Shown here in pieces: positions 44,933 to 52,851 of a stretch of DNA of 64,000 nucleotides. Positions within the stretch are counted from its first letter, which is position 1; each line of letters begins with the position of its first letter. Under the pieces are notes generated by a model that did not search any database, had not been told where the DNA came from, and saw only the letters and a program-made list of their open reading frames with translations. The stretch comes from NCEH01 sp040049195 (lineage in GTDB: Bacteria; Pseudomonadota; Alphaproteobacteria; Rhizobiales; Xanthobacteraceae), in the NCBI RefSeq assembly GCF_040049195.1, contig NZ_JBDZDL010000001.1; one strand, given 5' to 3'. The translations under genes and the position numbers were made by a program.

Positions 44933-46270
44933 ATGGTGATGCGGCTGCTGTCGGTCCTGCGTTTGTCGGTCCTCTTCCTTGCCGGCCTGCCGCTCGGCAT
45001 CCTCCTCCCGGCGATGGGGCAGGAAGCCCTGCCCGCTGCGCGCGTGGAAATCCTGACGCTGCCACCGCTGCCGCTCGCGAGGGTCGATATCCCCCATGGA
45101 AAGACGCTCGATCTGAATGTGGGGCTGGGCTCCGGCGTGTTCCGTGCGGCGTCGGATCCGGAAGGCGTGATCTGGGCCATCACCGACCGCGGGCCGAACA
45201 TCGATTGCAAGAAGCCGAAGGACATCACCGGCCGCGGCACCAAGGAGATCTGCCAGGGCGACAAGAACGGGAAAATCTTCCCCCTGCCGGCCTTCATCCC
45301 CACCCTCTACAAGCTGCGGATCGGCGCGGACGGGAAGGTGGAGGTGCTGGAGACGCTTCCGCTGAAGGGGCGATCCGGCAAGGCCATCACCGGCCTGCCC
45401 AATGATCTGGAATCCACCGAGGCGGCCTTCAGCGTCGCCGGCAAGCCCATCGGCAAGGACCCCTCCGGCCTCGATACCGAAGCGCTGGTGCGCCTGCCGG
45501 ACGGCAGCTTCTGGGTGGGCGAGGAATATGGCCCCTCGCTGGTGGAAGTCGGCCCGGACGGCACGGTCCGCCGCCGGCTGGTGCCAGAGGGGGTCGCGGC
45601 GCGGCTGAAGGGCGCGGACTATGAGGTCGTCGCCGGCCTTCCGGCAATCCTTGCCGCGCGCGATCTCAACCACGGCATTGAAAGCCTCGCCCTGTCTCCC
45701 GACGGCGCTTTTCTCTACGCCTTGATGCAAGGCGCGCTGGCCAATCCCGACACGGCGGCCGCCGAGCGCTCGCCGCTGGCGCGCCTGATCAAGCTGGACC
45801 GCAAGACCGGCGCGGTGGTCGGCTCCTATGCCTATGGCGCCAGCGCGCCGAGCGCCTTCAAGGCCGATGCCACGGGAAAGAAGCAGGACCAGTCGGACGT
45901 GAAGATGAGCGAGATGGTGGCCGTTGGTCCGGACCGTCTGCTGGTGCTGGAGCGCATCGACAAGACCACCAAGCTGTTCCTGGTCGATCTCGCGGGCGCC
46001 ACGCCCCTTCCGGCCGACTTCACCACCGGGGCCGCTCATCCCACCCTCGAGCAATTGGCGCCGGGTGATTTCGCGCGTGTGGGGGTCGTGCCGCTCGCCA
46101 AGACGCCGATCCTGGACAGCGACCGTTTGAACGGCCTACCCGCCAAAATCGAAGGCGTCGCGGTGCTGAGCGATCGCGAGCTGGTGCTCGTCAGCGACAG
46201 CGATTTCGGCATCAAGGGCGACACGACCCAGATGCGGCGGGTCCTGTTTGAGGCTCCCGTTCTGAAATAA
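44933..46270 (+). CDS. secreted esterase-like / phytase-like protein
   Basis: A 445-aa protein with a signal peptide ending near AMGQ and a repeated beta-propeller-like layout. Stretches such as WAITDRGPNIDC, GLDTEALVRLPDGSFWVGEEYGPS and NHGIESLALSPDG fit the esterase-like activity of phytase family (PF13449). Members have shown esterase activity, with phytase activity not firmly established. Expected in the periplasm or outside the cell. ATG 44939 is an alternative start. Confidence 0.85.
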   Translation: MVMRLLSVLRLSVLFLAGLPLGILLPAMGQEALPAARVEILTLPPLPLARVDIPHGKTLDLNVGLGSGVFRAASDPEGVIWAITDRGPNIDCKKPKDITGRGTKEICQGDKNGKIFPLPAFIPTLYKLRIGADGKVEVLETLPLKGRSGKAITGLPNDLESTEAAFSVAGKPIGKDPSGLDTEALVRLPDGSFWVGEEYGPSLVEVGPDGTVRRRLVPEGVAARLKGADYEVVAGLPAILAARDLNHGIESLALSPDGAFLYALMQGALANPDTAAAERSPLARLIKLDRKTGAVVGSYAYGASAPSAFKADATGKKQDQSDVKMSEMVAVGPDRLLVLERIDKTTKLFLVDLAGATPLPADFTTGAAHPTLEQLAPGDFARVGVVPLAKTPILDSDRLNGLPAKIEGVAVLSDRELVLVSDSDFGIKGDTTQMRRVLFEAPVLK

Positions 46271-46293
46271 GGCGGGGCCGCAGCGGTCCCGCC
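46271..46293. terminator. hairpin between convergent genes
   Basis: GGCGGGGCCGC at 46271-46281 pairs with GCGGTCCCGCC at 46283-46293 with one G-U wobble. It lies directly after the phytase-like stop and 8 bases from the convergent MFS gene stop, so it may serve both. There is no T-run on either strand. Confidence 0.5.
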
Positions 46294-46301
46294 TCATGGC
46301 C

Positions 46302-47483
46302 TCACGCGGCGGCCGCCGGCTCCGCCCTGCGGCCGCGCGCGGCTTCGAGCCGCACCGCCCACAGGGCCGTGCCCATGGCGGCGAGCGGCACCAGCGCCGC
46401 GATCCAGGGAATGGCGCCGAGGCCCGGCCCATGGTCGATGACGAGGCCGCCCAGCCAGGCGCCGATGGCATTGCCGAGGTTGAAGGCGGCGATGTTGAAG
46501 CTGGAGGCGAGGCTCTGCCCCGCGCCCTGCGCCTTTTCCAGCACCCACATCTGGAGTGGCGCGACGGTTGCAAACGCCACCGCCCCCAGCAGGCCGACGA
46601 AGGCGACGGCGGCGATCTGGCTGTGCAGCGCGAAGGTCAGCAGCACCAGCACCACCGAGAGCGCCAGCAAGGTGGCGAACACGGTGGGCACGAGGCGCCA
46701 GTCCGCGAGCCGCCCGCCGAGCAGATTGCCCACCACCAGCCCGCCGCCGAACACCAGCAGGATGGGCGAGACCGCGCCTTCCGAAAAGCCGGTGATGCGC
46801 GTCAGCATCGGGGCGATATAGGTGAAGGCGGCGAACACGCCCACCCAGCTCAGCACGGTGGTGGCAAGGCCGAGCAGCAAGGGCGCGCGGGTGAGCACGG
46901 CGAGGTCGTGCTTCAGGCTGGAGGGCGCCTCCTCGCCCTTGGTGTTCGGCACCAGCAGGGCGATGACCGCGAGCGCGATCACGCCCACCAGCGTCACCGC
47001 CCAGAAGGTGGAGCGCCAGCCGAAATGCTGGCCGAGCCAGGTGCCGAACGGCACGCCCAGGATGTTCGCGACGGTGAGGCCGGTAAACATGATGGCGATG
47101 GCCGAAGCCTTCTTGTTGGGTGCCACCAGCCCGGTCGCCACCACCGAGCCGACGCCGAAGAAGGTGGCGTGGGCAAATGCGGTGAGCACGCGGGCGGCCA
47201 TCAAGGTGGCATAGTCCGGCGCCAGCGCGCAGGCCGCATTGCCGAGGGTGAACACCCCCATCAGGCCGAGCAGCACGGCCTTGCGTGGCCAGCGCGCGGT
47301 CAGCACGGTCAGCACCGGGGCGCCCACCACGACGCCGAGCGCATAGCCGGAAATCAGCAGGCCGGCGGAAGAGAGCGTCACCCCGAGGTCGGCGCTGACA
47401 TCCAGCAGCAGGCCCATGATGACGAATTCGGTAACGCCGATGCCGAAGGCGCCGGCGGTCAGGGCATAGAGGGCAAGGGGCAT
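46302..47483 (-). CDS. MFS transporter (DHA1 family, sugar/drug efflux type)
   Basis: A 393-aa inner-membrane protein with about 12 membrane segments. It carries the MFS stretch LTARWPRKAVLLG in the first cytoplasmic loop and opens MPLALYALTAGAFGIGVTEFV, typical of the AraJ/YdhP exporters. Divergent from a LysR-family gene that probably controls it. The substrate is unknown. Confidence 0.92.
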   Translation of the reverse strand: MPLALYALTAGAFGIGVTEFVIMGLLLDVSADLGVTLSSAGLLISGYALGVVVGAPVLTVLTARWPRKAVLLGLMGVFTLGNAACALAPDYATLMAARVLTAFAHATFFGVGSVVATGLVAPNKKASAIAIMFTGLTVANILGVPFGTWLGQHFGWRSTFWAVTLVGVIALAVIALLVPNTKGEEAPSSLKHDLAVLTRAPLLLGLATTVLSWVGVFAAFTYIAPMLTRITGFSEGAVSPILLVFGGGLVVGNLLGGRLADWRLVPTVFATLLALSVVLVLLTFALHSQIAAVAFVGLLGAVAFATVAPLQMWVLEKAQGAGQSLASSFNIAAFNLGNAIGAWLGGLVIDHGPGLGAIPWIAALVPLAAMGTALWAVRLEAARGRRAEPAAAA

Positions 47484-47569
47484 GGCACGTCCAGCAGAAG
47501 GGTATTGCGTTGCAGCAAAAATGGACGTTTTGTCCCTTGCGAGCTAGATTGCCCTAAAGCAAAGCATTT

Positions 47570-47584
47570 ATGAATTGAATTCAT
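47570..47584. promoter_or_regulatory. LysR-type box (T-N11-A palindrome)
   Basis: ATGAATT-G-AATTCAT is a perfect inverted repeat with 7-bp arms that contains the T-N11-A pattern of LysR-type binding sites. It ends one base before the lysR-family start codon at 47586, in the divergent MFS/lysR gap, and thus covers the place of a ribosome site. Confidence 0.6.
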
Positions 47585-47585
47585 C

Positions 47586-48542
47586 ATGGCCCGGTTGGAC
47601 GTCAATCGCTCCGGCGAGATGGAAGTGTTCGTGCGGGTGGTGGAGCAGGGCGGCTTTTCAGCCGCCGGCCGCGTCTGCCACATGACCCCCTCCGCCGTGA
47701 GCAAGCTCATGGCGCGGCTGGAAGCGCGGCTCGGCGCGAGGCTCATCAACCGGTCCACCCGGCAATTGCAGCTCACCGCCGAGGGGGTGGATTTCTACGA
47801 GCGCGCGCTGCGCATCCTCGCCGATCTGGAGGAGGCGGAGCGCAGCGCCTCCACCAGCGAGATCGCCAGCGGCCGCCTGCGGGTGAATGCCAATGTGCCG
47901 TTCGGCACCCATTTCTTCATTCCCGCCCTGCCGGAATTCCTGGAGCGCCACCCCGCCGTCTCGTTCGATATCGTGCTCACCGACAAGGTGGTGGACATGC
48001 TGGAGGAGCGGATGGACGTGGCGGTGCGCGCCGGGCCGCTGAAAAGCTCCCTGCTCATGGCCCGCAAGCTCGGCGAATCGCGCATGGTGATCGTCGGATC
48101 GCCCACATATCTCGCCCGGAACGGCACGCCCCAGGTGCCGGCGGACCTGGAACGGCACAACCGCAGCGGCTTTTGCTACCTGCGCCAGATCGAGGGCTGG
48201 CCGCTCAGGACCGAGGCGGGCGAGATGCGGTTTGCGCCGGTGGGCAACGCTTTGGTCAGCGACGGGGAAACCCTGCGCCATCTCACGCTCGCCGGCGTCG
48301 GGCTCGCCCGCCTCTCCATGTTCCATGTGGCGCACGATATCGCCGCCGGACGCCTCGTGCCGGTGCTGGAGGATTTCAATCCCGGTGATACCGACCCGAC
48401 CCACGCGGTCTATGTGGGGCAGGGCGGCCATCTGCCGGCGCGGGTGCGGGCTTATCTGGATTTCCTGGTGGAGGTGGTGGCGCCGCGATTCGCGCTCACC
48501 GCGATGGCCGACCCGCGGGAGCTGGCGCGCCGCGCCGCCTGA
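47586..48542 (+). CDS. LysR-family transcriptional regulator
   Basis: A 318-aa regulator. The N-terminal helix-turn-helix (EQGGFSAAGRVCHMTPSAVSK) lies near residues 20-40 and is followed by a substrate-binding domain typical of the family. It opens MARLDVNRSGEMEVFVRVV, as in the oxidoreductase/exporter-controlling group. The divergent MFS exporter is the likely target. The palindrome at 47570-47584 suggests autorepression. Confidence 0.94.
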   Translation: MARLDVNRSGEMEVFVRVVEQGGFSAAGRVCHMTPSAVSKLMARLEARLGARLINRSTRQLQLTAEGVDFYERALRILADLEEAERSASTSEIASGRLRVNANVPFGTHFFIPALPEFLERHPAVSFDIVLTDKVVDMLEERMDVAVRAGPLKSSLLMARKLGESRMVIVGSPTYLARNGTPQVPADLERHNRSGFCYLRQIEGWPLRTEAGEMRFAPVGNALVSDGETLRHLTLAGVGLARLSMFHVAHDIAAGRLVPVLEDFNPGDTDPTHAVYVGQGGHLPARVRAYLDFLVEVVAPRFALTAMADPRELARRAA

Positions 48543-48554
48543 GGTTTCCGCCGC

Positions 48555-48650
48555 GGCCGGCATGACCCGGCCACCCCCGCATCGCCGCCGGCCGCGTGCG
48601 GGGGCACGACCTTTGGGTCCGCGCGGATCTCCGGGCGGGCGCTCGGAGAT
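48555..48650. repeat. cluster of three inverted repeats (REP-like)
   Basis: Three back-to-back palindromes after the lysR-family gene: GGCCGG/CCGGCC (48555-48572), CCCCCGCA/TGCGGGGG (48574-48604) and ATCTCCG/CGGAGAT (48627-48650). Arms are perfect at 6, 8 and 7 bp. No gene lies here. The form suggests a repetitive extragenic palindrome; the copy number in the genome is not known from this window. Confidence 0.55.
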
Positions 48651-48698
48651 GACGATGCGAAAGGAGGGATTGTGAATCCCGCCGGGCGGGCCGCCGCG

Positions 48699-49259
48699 TC
48701 AGGCGGTGCGCTTCATCGCATCCGAACGGGCGATGAGATCGGCGAGCGAGGGCTTCGCCTCCAGGGCGCCGGTGGGGCTGATGAGGCCGCGGGCGCCGTC
48801 CAGCGCGCCGGGCTGAAGCTCCAGCGCCAGCAGGCGCTTGCGATCATAGCGGCCGGGCATCCACAGCCCGCCGGTCATGCGGGCGGAGAAGCCGAAGCGC
48901 TGGTAATAGGGCGCATCGCCCACCAGCAGCACGGCGCCATGGCCGCGTGCCTCGGCCTCGGCCAGCGCGGCGCGCGTCATGTCGCCGCCGAGCCCGCGCG
49001 CGCGGAACCAGGGATGGACCGCGAGCGGACCGAGCAGCAGCGCCGGCTTGCCGGGGCCGGCGGTGATGTGCCACAGGCGCACGGTCGCGACGAGGCGCCC
49101 GTCCGGCCCGTGGGCCACCAGCGACAATCCCTCGGCCGGCAGACGGCCTTCCCGCAGCCGCTCCGAGGATTTCTCGAACCGGGCCGGTCCCATGCACAGG
49201 TCCAGGAGCGCCTCGCGTGCGGCGACCTCTTCCCATTTTTCAGCAACGATCTCAGTCAT
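48699..49259 (-). CDS. GNAT-family N-acetyltransferase
   Basis: A 186-aa acyl-CoA-dependent acetyltransferase. It has the GNAT core: LLGPLAVHPWFRARGLGGDM (motif A with the acetyl-CoA pyrophosphate loop) and VLLVGDAPYYQRFGF. The ATG at 49259 has GGGAGGT 5 bases upstream; an in-frame GTG at 49277 has no such site. Acceptor unknown. It is downstream of the PLP decarboxylase gene on the same strand, so a polyamine-related substrate is possible but unproven. Confidence 0.9.
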   Translation of the reverse strand: MTEIVAEKWEEVAAREALLDLCMGPARFEKSSERLREGRLPAEGLSLVAHGPDGRLVATVRLWHITAGPGKPALLLGPLAVHPWFRARGLGGDMTRAALAEAEARGHGAVLLVGDAPYYQRFGFSARMTGGLWMPGRYDRKRLLALELQPGALDGARGLISPTGALEAKPSLADLIARSDAMKRTA

Positions 49260-49394
49260 CAGCACCTCCCGTGCCACAACCGGAAAGCCGAAAGACGCCG
49301 ACCCGCGCGTAATCGCGTCCCCCTCGGCGGGGCGCGGCGCGGCACAGGCCGCCCTCTCAGGGGAGGGCAGCGGGTCGGTATGGAAGCGTGACGA

Positions 49395-50525
49395 TCAGAT
49401 CACGTAGGACTTCAGCGGGGGGAAACCGTTGAAGGACACCGCCGAATAGGTGGTGGTGTAGGCGCCGCAAGCCTCGATGAGGATCTTGTCGCCGATGGCG
49501 AGCGACACCGGCAGGTGCACCGGGGTCTTCTCATACATCACGTCGGCCGAATCGCAGGTCGGCCCGGCCAGCACGCAGGCGGCGGTGTCGTCGCCGTCGC
49601 GCGGGGTGCGCAGCGGGTAGCGGATCGCCTCGTCCATGGTCTCGGCGAGGCCGCCGAACTTGCCGATGTCGAGATAGACCCAGCGCATGGTGTCGCTCTC
49701 GGCCTTCTTGGAGATCAGCACCACCTCGGTCTCGATCAGGCCGGCATTGCCGACCATGCCGCGCCCCGGCTCCATGATGGTCTGCGGGATTTCGTTGCCG
49801 AAATGCTTGCGCAGCGAATCGAAGATCGCTTCGCCATAGGCGGCGGCGGCCGGCACGTCCTGGAGATATTTGGTGGGGAAGCCGCCCCCGAGATTGACCA
49901 TGGCGAGCGAGATGCCGCGCATCGCGCATTCGCGGAAGATGCCGGCGGCAGAGGCGAGCGCCTGGTCCCAGGCATTCACATTCTTCTGCTGCGAGCCCAC
50001 GTGGAAGGAGACGCCGTAAGCGGTGAGGCCGAGGCGATGGGCGTGCTCCAGCACGTCCGCGGCCATTTCCGGCTCGCAGCCGAACTTGCGGGACAAGGGC
50101 CATTCCGCGCCGGCGCCATCGCACAGAATGCGGCAGAACACCTTGGCGTTCGGCGCGACGCGGGCGATCTTCTCGACCTCTTCGTAGGAATCCACGGCGA
50201 ACAGGCGCACGCCCAGCTTATGGGCGCGCTCGATGTCGCGTTCCTTCTTGATGGTGTTGCCGAACGAGATGCGCTCGGCGCCCGCGCCGGCCGCCATCAC
50301 CATGTCGATCTCGCCCACCGAGGCGCAGTCGAAGCAGGAGCCGAGCTCGGCCAGCGCCGCGAGGATGGCGGCGTCGGGATTGGCCTTCACGGCATAGAAC
50401 ACGCGGGTGTCCGGCAGCGCACGGCTGAACGCCGCGTAGTTCGCGCGCACGACATCCAGATCGACAACGACGCAGGGTCCGTCTTCGCGTCGGGTCTTGA
50501 GAAATTCGCGGATGCGATCGGTCAT
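49395..50525 (-). CDS. odc: ornithine/lysine decarboxylase (fold III PLP enzyme)
   Basis: Decarboxylates ornithine to putrescine and, in some relatives, lysine to cadaverine. From ATG at 50525 the protein is 376 aa. The PLP lysine is K47 in YAVKANP, with HVGSQQ, EPGRGMVG and the cross-subunit catalytic cysteine in GPTCDSADV. This short form matches alphaproteobacterial ODC/LDC. An in-frame open stretch reaches 95 codons further upstream but is unlike the family, so the start here is preferred. The gene has a long leader, possibly regulatory. Confidence 0.95.
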   Translation of the reverse strand: MTDRIREFLKTRREDGPCVVVDLDVVRANYAAFSRALPDTRVFYAVKANPDAAILAALAELGSCFDCASVGEIDMVMAAGAGAERISFGNTIKKERDIERAHKLGVRLFAVDSYEEVEKIARVAPNAKVFCRILCDGAGAEWPLSRKFGCEPEMAADVLEHAHRLGLTAYGVSFHVGSQQKNVNAWDQALASAAGIFRECAMRGISLAMVNLGGGFPTKYLQDVPAAAAYGEAIFDSLRKHFGNEIPQTIMEPGRGMVGNAGLIETEVVLISKKAESDTMRWVYLDIGKFGGLAETMDEAIRYPLRTPRDGDDTAACVLAGPTCDSADVMYEKTPVHLPVSLAIGDKILIEACGAYTTTYSAVSFNGFPPLKSYVI

Positions 50526-50880
50526 GGTGTCCTCCGTGACCTGAAGCCTCGTGAAGCGCGGTTGCCCGCGCGACGACAGGACGAGAAGGCCTTTTCCGCG
50601 GCGCCATCGCCGCTGTCGGGGCCTGCCCGGGGCACGCACACGCGGGACAAGGGCGGTTTGGACGCGCCATTCTCCCAACGGGCCGTACCCGCTTCGCCGG
50701 TCACAAACCGGCCGCATCATCGAACCGAACGGCATTTCCTTCCCGGCCATGGCGCGAGCCACGACAAGGGTGTTTTCAGAAATGCGCGCGCTTGGAGAGG
50801 GGAGTCCCACTCCGTACGGCCGGCAAGATGTAGTGCCTCTTTAGTAACGCCGACCTTTGGAGGGCCGACCGAGACCAAAA
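50526..50880 (-). ncRNA. odc leader, candidate speF RNA element
   Basis: A 355-base leader on the minus strand before odc. It has a hairpin with 6-bp arms at 50696-50712 (GCCGGT/ACCGGC) and two direct copies of GGTCGGC on the minus strand, 15 bases apart (50849-50855 and 50864-50870). Alphaproteobacterial speF (ornithine decarboxylase) genes are known to have a conserved leader called the speF RNA. Placement is by position and context; the consensus fold was not checked. Confidence 0.4.
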
Positions 50881-51070
50881 AAGCCCTTACGTCGTTGCTT
50901 CAAGTCACGTCCCCTGCTGAGAGCAGGGTGGGCCGGTTCCCTCCGGCTACCGATCGTCCTGGCGGCTTTCCGGCCTCTTGTCCGGACTTCCGCCGATCGG
51001 CACGCAACCACAGGCACGTGCGAAATTGGGCAGGGCTGGATTTATGAGAAAACGGCCGCCTTCGCAAGCG

Positions 51071-51100
51071 GCAATTTGATGAAATTTGATCCAATTTGAG
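51071..51100. repeat. three AATTTGA direct repeats with 10-bp period
   Basis: AATTTGAT at 51073-51080, AATTTGAT at 51083-51090 and AATTTGAG at 51093-51100 are spaced exactly 10 bp, one helical turn. They form the most AT-rich patch of the odc-hemA gap. Such phased half-sites suggest cooperative binding of a regulator on one face of the DNA. Confidence 0.55.
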
Positions 51101-51129
51101 CCGTAATTCTTAGGCGACTGAACGCTTGC

Positions 51130-51155
51130 GCGCCAACGCTTTGCGTCATTGGCGC
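51130..51155. repeat. inverted repeat in hemA upstream region
   Basis: GCGCCAA at 51130-51136 and TTGGCGC at 51149-51155 are perfect 7-bp arms around a 12-base loop. It lies between the phased repeats and the FNR/FixK-type box. Role unknown. Confidence 0.4.
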
Positions 51156-51244
51156 CCGCGAAGCCGGTATTCACGGGATCGCGAGCGGAATTGCCAAAAT
51201 GAATGCATAAAATGCGTTGGATCGCCGCGCGTCAGGCACACCCC

Positions 51245-51258
51245 TTGATCGAGGTCAA
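51245..51258. promoter_or_regulatory. FNR/FixK-type box (anaerobox) upstream of hemA
   Basis: TTGATCGAGGTCAA matches TTGAT-N4-ATCAA with one mismatch (GTCAA). It lies about 95 bases before the hemA start codon. Oxygen-responsive FNR/FixK-type control of hemA is known in several alphaproteobacteria, which supports this reading. Confidence 0.6.
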
Positions 51259-51350
51259 GGGAGAGAGCAATGTGGCCTTCTAAGATTAGAAGAATTCGCG
51301 TTCGCCATCTGGCTTCGTCCGGTGCCTTGCACCCTGTGACTGGGTTTTCC

Positions 51351-52631
51351 ATGGACTACGATCAATACTTTAGCGTCGCTGTAGACGCCTTGCGTCGTGA
51401 GCGTCGCTATCGGACCTTCGCCGAGATCGAGCGCAAGGCGGACCGCTTCCCGCGGGCCACCTGGCATTCGCCCGGCGGGCCGCGCGACATCGTGGTGTGG
51501 TGCTCCAACGATTATCTCGGCATGGGCTGCCACCCGGTGGTGATCGAGGCCATGCGCGAATCAGTGTCGAAGCGCGGCGCCGGCGCCGGCGGCACGCGCA
51601 ACATCTCGGGCAACAGCCACGAGATCGTCCAGCTCGAGCGCGAGCTCGCCGACCTGCACGGCAAGGATGCGGGTCTGGTCTTCACCTCCGGCTATATCTC
51701 CAACGAGACCGGCATCTCGACCATCGTCAAGCTGATCCCCGACTGCGTGGTGATCTCGGACGAGCTGAACCACAATTCCATGATCGAGGGCGTGCGGCGC
51801 GGCGGGCGGCAGAAGGCCATCTTCCGCCACAACGACCTTGCCCATCTCGAGGAGCTGCTCCAGGCGGCGGGCGACCGGCCGAAGCTGCTCGTGTTCGAGA
51901 GCGTCTATTCCATGGACGGCGACATCGCCCCCATCGCGGCCATCTGCGATCTGGCGGAGCGCTATGGCGCCATGACCTATCTCGATGAAGTGCACGCGGT
52001 GGGCATGTATGGCCCGCGCGGCGGCGGCGTTGCCGAGCGCGACGGCGTCATGCACCGGGTGGATGTGATCGAGGGCACGCTGGGCAAGGCGTTCGGCGTG
52101 GTGGGCGGCTATCTCACCGGCAAGCGCGTGGTGATGGATGCCGTGCGTTCCTATGCGCCCGGCTTCATCTTCACCACCGCCCTGCCGCCGGCGGTCGCGG
52201 CCGCCGCCACCGCCTCCATCCGTCACCTGAAGAACTCGCAGGCCGAGCGTGACGGCCAGCGCGCCCAGGTGGCCAAGGTCAAGGCGGCGCTCGCGGCCGC
52301 CGGCCTGCCGCAGATGGAAACCCCCACCCACATCATCCCGCTGATGGTGGGCGACGCGAAGGCCTGCAAGGCGGCGAGCGACGTGCTCCTGGCCGAGCAC
52401 GGCATCTATATCCAGCCGATCAATTACCCGACCGTTCCGCGCGGAACGGAGCGCTTGCGCATCACCGCGACGCCCCATCACGACGACAAGCTGATCGCTC
52501 AGCTGGCGGAAGCCCTGAACGACGTGTGGTCCCGTCTCGATCTGCCTCGGGTCAACACCACCGTCGCCGAGCGCCCCCTGCGGGCCATGGCCGGCGCAGC
52601 GCCGATCCCGCTGCCCATCGCCGGCGGCTGA
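51351..52631 (+). CDS. hemA: 5-aminolevulinate synthase
   Basis: Condenses succinyl-CoA and glycine to 5-aminolevulinate, the first step of heme (and, where present, bacteriochlorophyll and cobalamin) synthesis by the Shemin route. The 426-aa protein starts MDYDQYF. The PLP lysine is K246 in GTLGKAFG. Conserved stretches include NDYLGM, GGTRNISGN and SVYSMDGD. The in-frame ATG-like start at 51270 is rejected. A strong hairpin follows. Confidence 0.97.
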   Translation: MDYDQYFSVAVDALRRERRYRTFAEIERKADRFPRATWHSPGGPRDIVVWCSNDYLGMGCHPVVIEAMRESVSKRGAGAGGTRNISGNSHEIVQLERELADLHGKDAGLVFTSGYISNETGISTIVKLIPDCVVISDELNHNSMIEGVRRGGRQKAIFRHNDLAHLEELLQAAGDRPKLLVFESVYSMDGDIAPIAAICDLAERYGAMTYLDEVHAVGMYGPRGGGVAERDGVMHRVDVIEGTLGKAFGVVGGYLTGKRVVMDAVRSYAPGFIFTTALPPAVAAAATASIRHLKNSQAERDGQRAQVAKVKAALAAAGLPQMETPTHIIPLMVGDAKACKAASDVLLAEHGIYIQPINYPTVPRGTERLRITATPHHDDKLIAQLAEALNDVWSRLDLPRVNTTVAERPLRAMAGAAPIPLPIAGG

Positions 52632-52661
52632 GCGGCCCCGGCTTCCACGACAACGCATTCC

Positions 52662-52692
52662 ATCGGCCGGGCTTGTCCCGGCCGATTTGATT
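52662..52692 (+). terminator. hairpin terminator after hemA
   Basis: ATCGGCCGGG at 52662-52671 pairs perfectly with CCCGGCCGAT at 52677-52686 around CTTGT, followed by TTGATT. It lies about 30 bases after the hemA stop. The stem also resembles dispersed CCGGGCTTG-type repeats. Confidence 0.65.
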
Positions 52693-52813
52693 CTGAGGGC
52701 CGCTCGCTGCGGTCGGCTCCGAGGGGACGGGCGCGCCGCCGATCCGCCCGCCTTGGCGCGCGCGGCTACGCGGAAGCCCGGGGCAAGCCCGTGCAGGCCA
52801 TGTCGCGTCGCGG

Positions 52814-52845
52814 CGCCAGGCCAAGAGGCCGGTCCGCGCCTGGCG
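52814..52845 (-). repeat. hairpin after glnD
   Basis: CGCCAGGC at 52814-52821 pairs with GCCTGGCG at 52838-52845, just downstream of the glnD stop on its strand. There is no T-run. It may protect or end the glnD transcript. Confidence 0.4.
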
Positions 52846-52851
52846 ATAGGT

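Larger units (their letters stand above)
50881..51350. other. odc-hemA divergent gap, hemA side
   Basis: The rest of the 825-base gap, without any convincing gene. It contains three phased AATTTGA repeats, a 7-bp inverted repeat at 51130-51155 and an FNR/FixK-type box at 51245-51258, listed apart. An open frame starting at 51270 is in frame with hemA but shows no family likeness before 51351. Confidence 0.6.

Noticed and set aside
50526..50810. N-terminal extension of the odc reading frame
   Set aside because: The extra 95 codons do not look like the family, and the true start has the usual spacing to the PLP lysine.
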